A DNA stretch of 64,000 nt from Tubiluchus corallicola (taxonomy: Eukaryota > Priapulida > Priapulimorpha > Priapulimorphida > Tubiluchidae), in the NCBI GenBank assembly GCA_030141605.1, contig JAQGDQ010000055.1:124001-188000 (forward strand), read 5' to 3'. The position numbers and the translations under genes are program-made. Positions 55,201 to 61,200 of this stretch are shown here, piece after piece (position 1 is the first letter of the stretch; each line of letters begins with the position of its first letter). The notes below the pieces were generated by a model. It was not told the DNA's origin and did no database searches. It saw only the letters and a list, made by a program, of their open reading frames with translations.

Positions 55201-58200
55201 CAACTTAGCAAATGCTTTCAAAAAACAAATATTAATATGTAACCGATTGATATGTGTAATAACATTTAGATTTCTAGTCTTTTTTTGCATATTTTGCAAA
55301 CACATGAAACATGGATTTTTACATCAATTTTTCTTCTTTATTGTCACTGTGAGAATATATCAAGTGAGGAGTTGTTTTGTTGCTTATTGTCATCACCTAT
55401 TAAACCCAACTTGTTAACATCTTGCAATAGTCTTATAAGTCATCATTTCATCATCTTGTTATTTTGATATAAACAGTATGAAAACTGTTAAAGATTCATT
55501 TATGTCTCTTAACCTTAAAGTCATTCATACTTCGATAAAAAATATATTGAAAAGCTCTGCTTCAGTTTTTTAACTATAATTTTCTCCTAAAAAGCAAAAA
55601 AGCGCAAACGTACAATGTACATTTTCAAAGCCGGTGTGCAATTAATGGATAAAATACCCAAGTCTTAAACCTTACGATGTGGCAAGATAATACCATCATG
55701 AACACACTTCTAGGCCATTGCACTTGAAGAATGTAGTGAGGGTTTAGCCTCGCTTAAAGACTACCCGTTTAGCGAAGTTTTGATTTAACAATGCTGATCA
55801 TTTGACATCATTTTTCACTTAACGACGCACATTTCACTTTAACGACAATTTTTTTGTTTTACTCAAGGCAAATTTTTATTTTATCAATAACGTTTTTACC
55901 TGATTTGGTGCTTTAAAACAACATCTTGCATTGTTGTGTTCTAAAAACACACTAGTGATGTAAACAATGCATTTATCATACATATTTTTGCTTCCTGACT
56001 GACTATTGACGCTCGAGTGATCAGCGAGTAAACTTATGCAAGGCATTTTGCCTGCAACCTGTTGCTATAGCAACCAAATTAAGTATGTAGATAAAATTCC
56101 CAGGGTCGACCCAGAGCTTGGCTTTGACTCTGCACTGTTTATTGTTTAACCGCTGACTAGGCTTAAACGTTAATAAACGAGAAGCCGCTATAGCTAGGTA
56201 TGGACAAGTAAAATATATATATAAGTGGTTTCAGTCAAGCAGAAAGACATTAATCATCAGACATATGAATTGAACTCATAGAATGTTAAACTTATGTGAT
56301 TTAAGCAGTATTAATTTTTGTTTCTGCAATGTATCTCAATTTTTTTACATTATGTTCTATGGAGATTTTGTCTTTGTTTAACGACATTTCGCTTAATGTC
56401 GCATTTTGCTGGAACACATTAGCATCGTTAAGTGAAGACTTATTGTACTCAAGTTACATGGTTACTGAATGGTTTAAGTCGTATTTTTGTGCTTTAGACG
56501 AAGTAACAAAGCAAGCTAATGAAGCTGATGCTACCTCCAGCAAAGCTTTCGAGCAACTGAATGAAACGACAAACAATATCCACGATACTGTCGATGAGGT
56601 ACCAGCAGAGAAGGAAAGAGCAGAAAAGATTACCAAGGAGATAACTGAAGCTGACATTGCCGTTGCTCGTGCCAAAGTGCAAGGTGAGATGTTTGTTTTT
56701 TGCTTGTGTCTTATTTGGTTGACTTTTATTCGCTTTAAACTGTGCTGCCATCTCCACACATGCTATCCCGTATGCTGAATTGCCCTGTTGCAATTTCATA
56801 GACACTATTTTGTGATGTGATATCCAGTTTGCTAAGTTGCCAACTTTATATATTTGTTGATAAATTTATTAATATATGCTTTCTTAAATCACTGTACACT
56901 TTAATTTCTAATTTTCTTTTTAATTTTTTTTCTAATCTCAGCAGGCTCTTACGTGAATCAAACGAGACCCTTTGGCAATTCTTTTCATTTATTTTTTAAC
57001 TGGAACTTGGTTGCTATGGTGATGACAGTAATATTAGACAGTAAGGTGCAAAATCAGCCTTAGCTGAGGTCCTTCGATCACCAACTGAAGTTCAGCAGAA
57101 ATTCGGAGCACCATATGGACCACACTATTAACAATGTAGTTTTGCAGCAAAGTGCAGAGCTGTGAGAGACTTTTTAAGTCAAAGTTGCCCGACTTGCCAT
57201 TGGATTGGGCTCTTAAGCTCTTAAGGTCTCTGAAGAAGGTAGCAAAAACAGCAAAGCCTACTGGTGCAGTAGTTCTTTTCAGATTTCTAACTTGCGACTA
57301 AAAGGATTGCTCGGGGTTTTAAGTCATCTGTGCCAATTTTCAAACATTTTGCTTTCTTTGGATAATTTTTCAATGGATAATTTGTTTTCAGTTGACCAGG
57401 TAAAGAGGATAGTTCCGGAATCGGAAGTTATCATCGATGACATCTGGATGCGGAAGGAAGTGGTGGTACAGCTAGGAAAAGATCTTGCTGATAAAATAGC
57501 TCAGCTAAGAGACAAGGTTGATATGGCTCGCGAGAAAGCTAACAGCATCAAAGTCGGAATGAAGTACGATCTGTTGTTAATTTAATGAAGAAATATCAAA
57601 CTCGTACTTTCTTTTGTGGTAAATGAATTGAATTAAGTTGTATTGAGTAACAAAAACTTTTGGTAACATGATACTTGTGTTATAAACTTTTCAAAACATT
57701 TCCAACTTTTGTCAATATGTATCAAGTGGCACAGAAAAGATGCGCTGAAGTTTAGACTGCAATAATATTAGCAGTAAGTGTTCTGCAGAAATGAAATTTA
57801 ATAGTATGGTATTAAAATGCATTAGCTTTTGGCTGCGAAAGTTACAAGTTCATAGTTTTAAAGCAAAACCAAACCCAGTATTAAACTGTAGGTCAAAACA
57901 ACCCATTCTTTAAAATATTGAAACGAAACATACTATTTTTTAAAGAATGACTTACATAAAACAATTATTACCACTCAAATGCAATTTCGCATTTCGCGCC
58001 GTTACATGCATTTCGTCATTTGCTAGTTGGACAGGCACTAGCGCCTGCATTTCGGAAAGTGTTGCACATAAAACAGGTGTTGTACCTCTCAGTCCAGATG
58101 TGTTGGTTTGTGATGAACTGCACGTGTTCGACAGCTCATGCGTGAGTACAGCGGTAAATGTGCAATTTGAATTTTTATCTTAAAACTTGCCGGATTTTAT

Positions 58201-61200
58201 TACAACAGACCGAATCTCTTTCAGTAGCACTACACTTCAATTTTCCCTTTCGCAAATACGTGCAACACACCTATGAAATGCTTTTGATTTTGAAAATCAT
58301 GTTTGTTTGTGATGTCATCACTAGTTGGGCTCTCCCAACGTTAATTAAGATTTTAATCTATTATTTAATGATCAGAAACACTTTTACAGTATTATTGATG
58401 TTAAAATGTATACTTTTTATTGGACTTGAAAATGAGGCAGTATAGGAAAAATCATCCTGTATTCCTTTAAATTATGGATGAAAAGCTTTTACATGTTAAA
58501 CATTTAAATGCCAGAACAACGTGAGTTAATCATCAGTTGAAAATAGCCACGTTGTTGTATAAACAATAAATGGCATCAATTAATAAAGAAATAATTCAGT
58601 TAGGTTGTAGTCTTTACCAAAAAAACTAAAGCACTGATAAAAATTTGGTACCAAGAGAAATATAGGTCTTCATCATCTAGCTACAGTATCTGGAATTCAC
58701 TTGAAGAGAAGGCGTATGACGACCATATAGGGCCATTTGCTGAGGCGAAATTGTTGACTGCTGGTACCAAACACCCCTTAAAGAAATAAGAAACTATATC
58801 AGCTGTTGGAACAAATGCTTTCATCTAGTTTACGGTGAAAATGGTGGACACATAGTGCACTTGCTGTAAATTTTAACAATAGTGACACTGGAAATTTTCC
58901 AGCATTTATTTTTTTTGAGTCATTTATTAAAAATTCTGTTCTGTAAAAATATAAAAAAACGACCTAAAATTTTTGAAATTTATAATAGTAAGACATAAGT
59001 ATATGCCATATGAGTGTATCGATTTTCAAGAGATTCGATTATCTTCTTATAATATCATAATCAAAACGTTGGTGCAGTTTTTGCTCCACCTGATATAAGC
59101 TGCAGAAAATTGGAACCTTAGCTAAAGAACATAAGAAAACTAGCAATAAAAGCAGAGTGATGAAATGTTTCATTTCAAACTTGATTAATCTAATAATGCT
59201 TTTTGAATACTTCTCCATTACAGGTTCTTTGCAAACACCACATTGGAAGTGAGCAATCCTGAGCAGTTGGTTGAGTCTGTCACCCACAGTCAGGTCAGCA
59301 TGTATTTCAAGTCAGCTGAAAGCAATGCTTTATTGGTCTACATTGGCAACGAGGCTTCAGAGGCAAGGGTAAGAATGCTTTATTGTGTATACAGGTAAAG
59401 ATTATAATATTTGGTTTTATGTTAAAGCACAAGAAAATCCTTTACTTACATAAAGCTTGAAAATTTGTCTCGAAATTTTGTATCACCTACATAATGCCTG
59501 ATTAGCAACAACGCTGTATAAAATTTGAGCATTTAAATTGCCCGTTAGTTACAATCATTTTGAATGTAAGTCATTTGAAACAAGTTTAGATAACATTGCG
59601 TAAAGTTTGAAAAAGTCATCAGAGCATTCGTACTACATGCCTCACTAACTGAGTAAAATGTTAAATTACTGTATCTTGTCAATATGGTTAAAAATACGTT
59701 TTTTTAGTGAGTCAGTGGTGCACACTGGGAAGGTGAGTCAGTGACATCTTATCAGTAGGCATTTTTTAAATTACTAAGAATTTTATTTTTTAGTTACTTA
59801 AGTTTTTCTAGCAAGCAAGCATAAAGCTAAGTAATATATAACATTGTGTCATGGTTTTTTGGGACATACTTGAAAATTGCCTTTTCTTCCCCCTTCAGAT
59901 AACAATTATCAGTTTCAGATAACAATTTTTGTGAGGTTTAATCAGGACATTGTTTATTTTGCGAGATTTAGGCAGGACATGTTTATTTTGCAGAGGTTTA
60001 AGCGGGAGGCTGGAGTGATAACTAACGACTTCATGTCCATTGAGATCATCAACGGTAAATGTGTGCTGAAGTATGAACTAGGATCAGGCGTAACTGAAGT
60101 CATCAATGACAAACTGGTCAATGACAATCAATGGCATTTAGTTGTAGCTGAAAGGTAACCTCATTTCTACTGTCTGCTTGCTTCTCTATTCTGCAGAAAA
60201 GAGACGTAAATGCTGATATTGCTTGTATTTTTCTCTCTAGCAAGAGTAATTTTTGATTGAAGAAATTTTCTTGATACACTTATAAAACACTTCTCAGTAG
60301 ATTTTGGCAATTTTTTTCTATTTTGGACTGATTTGGTTCAGCACGGTTTGCCATTGTAACTGGTTCACTTCAGTAAGCAGCTGTCTGATATTTTTTTGAA
60401 GGTTCCTAAAACAATTGATCATCTTTCTTTTTCTTTTGAAGAATTAATTCTGCTTCATTGTATAAAGGTAAAACAATTGTTTTTTGTTTCACTTTTTGGC
60501 TTGGAAATAGTGGACAGCAGGAAAAGCATTTTGCTGTGGAATTACACTAATTCACAAGGTTTTATCAGCCTGCCATTAAGGTTCGATACAGCTTGGACAT
60601 GCAGAGTTTTCAATTTATGTTTACCATGTGATAATTTTCTTAACAAGACTTATCTTATCTGGTATGTTTAGAAATGGTAAAATGGCTACATTAACCGTTC
60701 ACACCGAAGATGAGCCGGAAGTGACCGTAGAAGGAGCTTCGGAGGGGCAGTTTACTTCTCTTAATTTTAACCTCGATACTGCTCACATGTACGTAGGTGG
60801 TGCTCCAGCGGATGCAAAACTACAGAGAGAGGTTAGCTGGCGGTTTTTCCTATTTTAAGACATCGATAACATGCACAATTTTACCAAGTTGTTGCCTTTC
60901 AAACAATTGTTTTAATTTTGCAAAAACCTGTTAAAGACCAGCATGAAATAATGACATTTACTTCTGTGCATTTCAGTTGGTAAATCGAAGGTTTGTTGGC
61001 TGCGTTGAAGGTGTTTCTTACAACAATGAGCCCGTTGGACTGTGGAATTTCAGACGAGCTGAAAATATAGACGGCTGTATGGAAAGGTACGTCTTGCATG
61101 AGATGTCAGACTAGCACGAAAAGCATCCTTGAAAATTTGTCTCATAGTCGTGGCTTGAAAGTTAAACATAGCAAGACCTGTTTAGTAGTTTGTACTGATT

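Noticed and set aside
56454-56805. Two minus-strand frames of about 100 codons
   Set aside because: They are antisense of laminin exon 43 and continue into intron without any domain.
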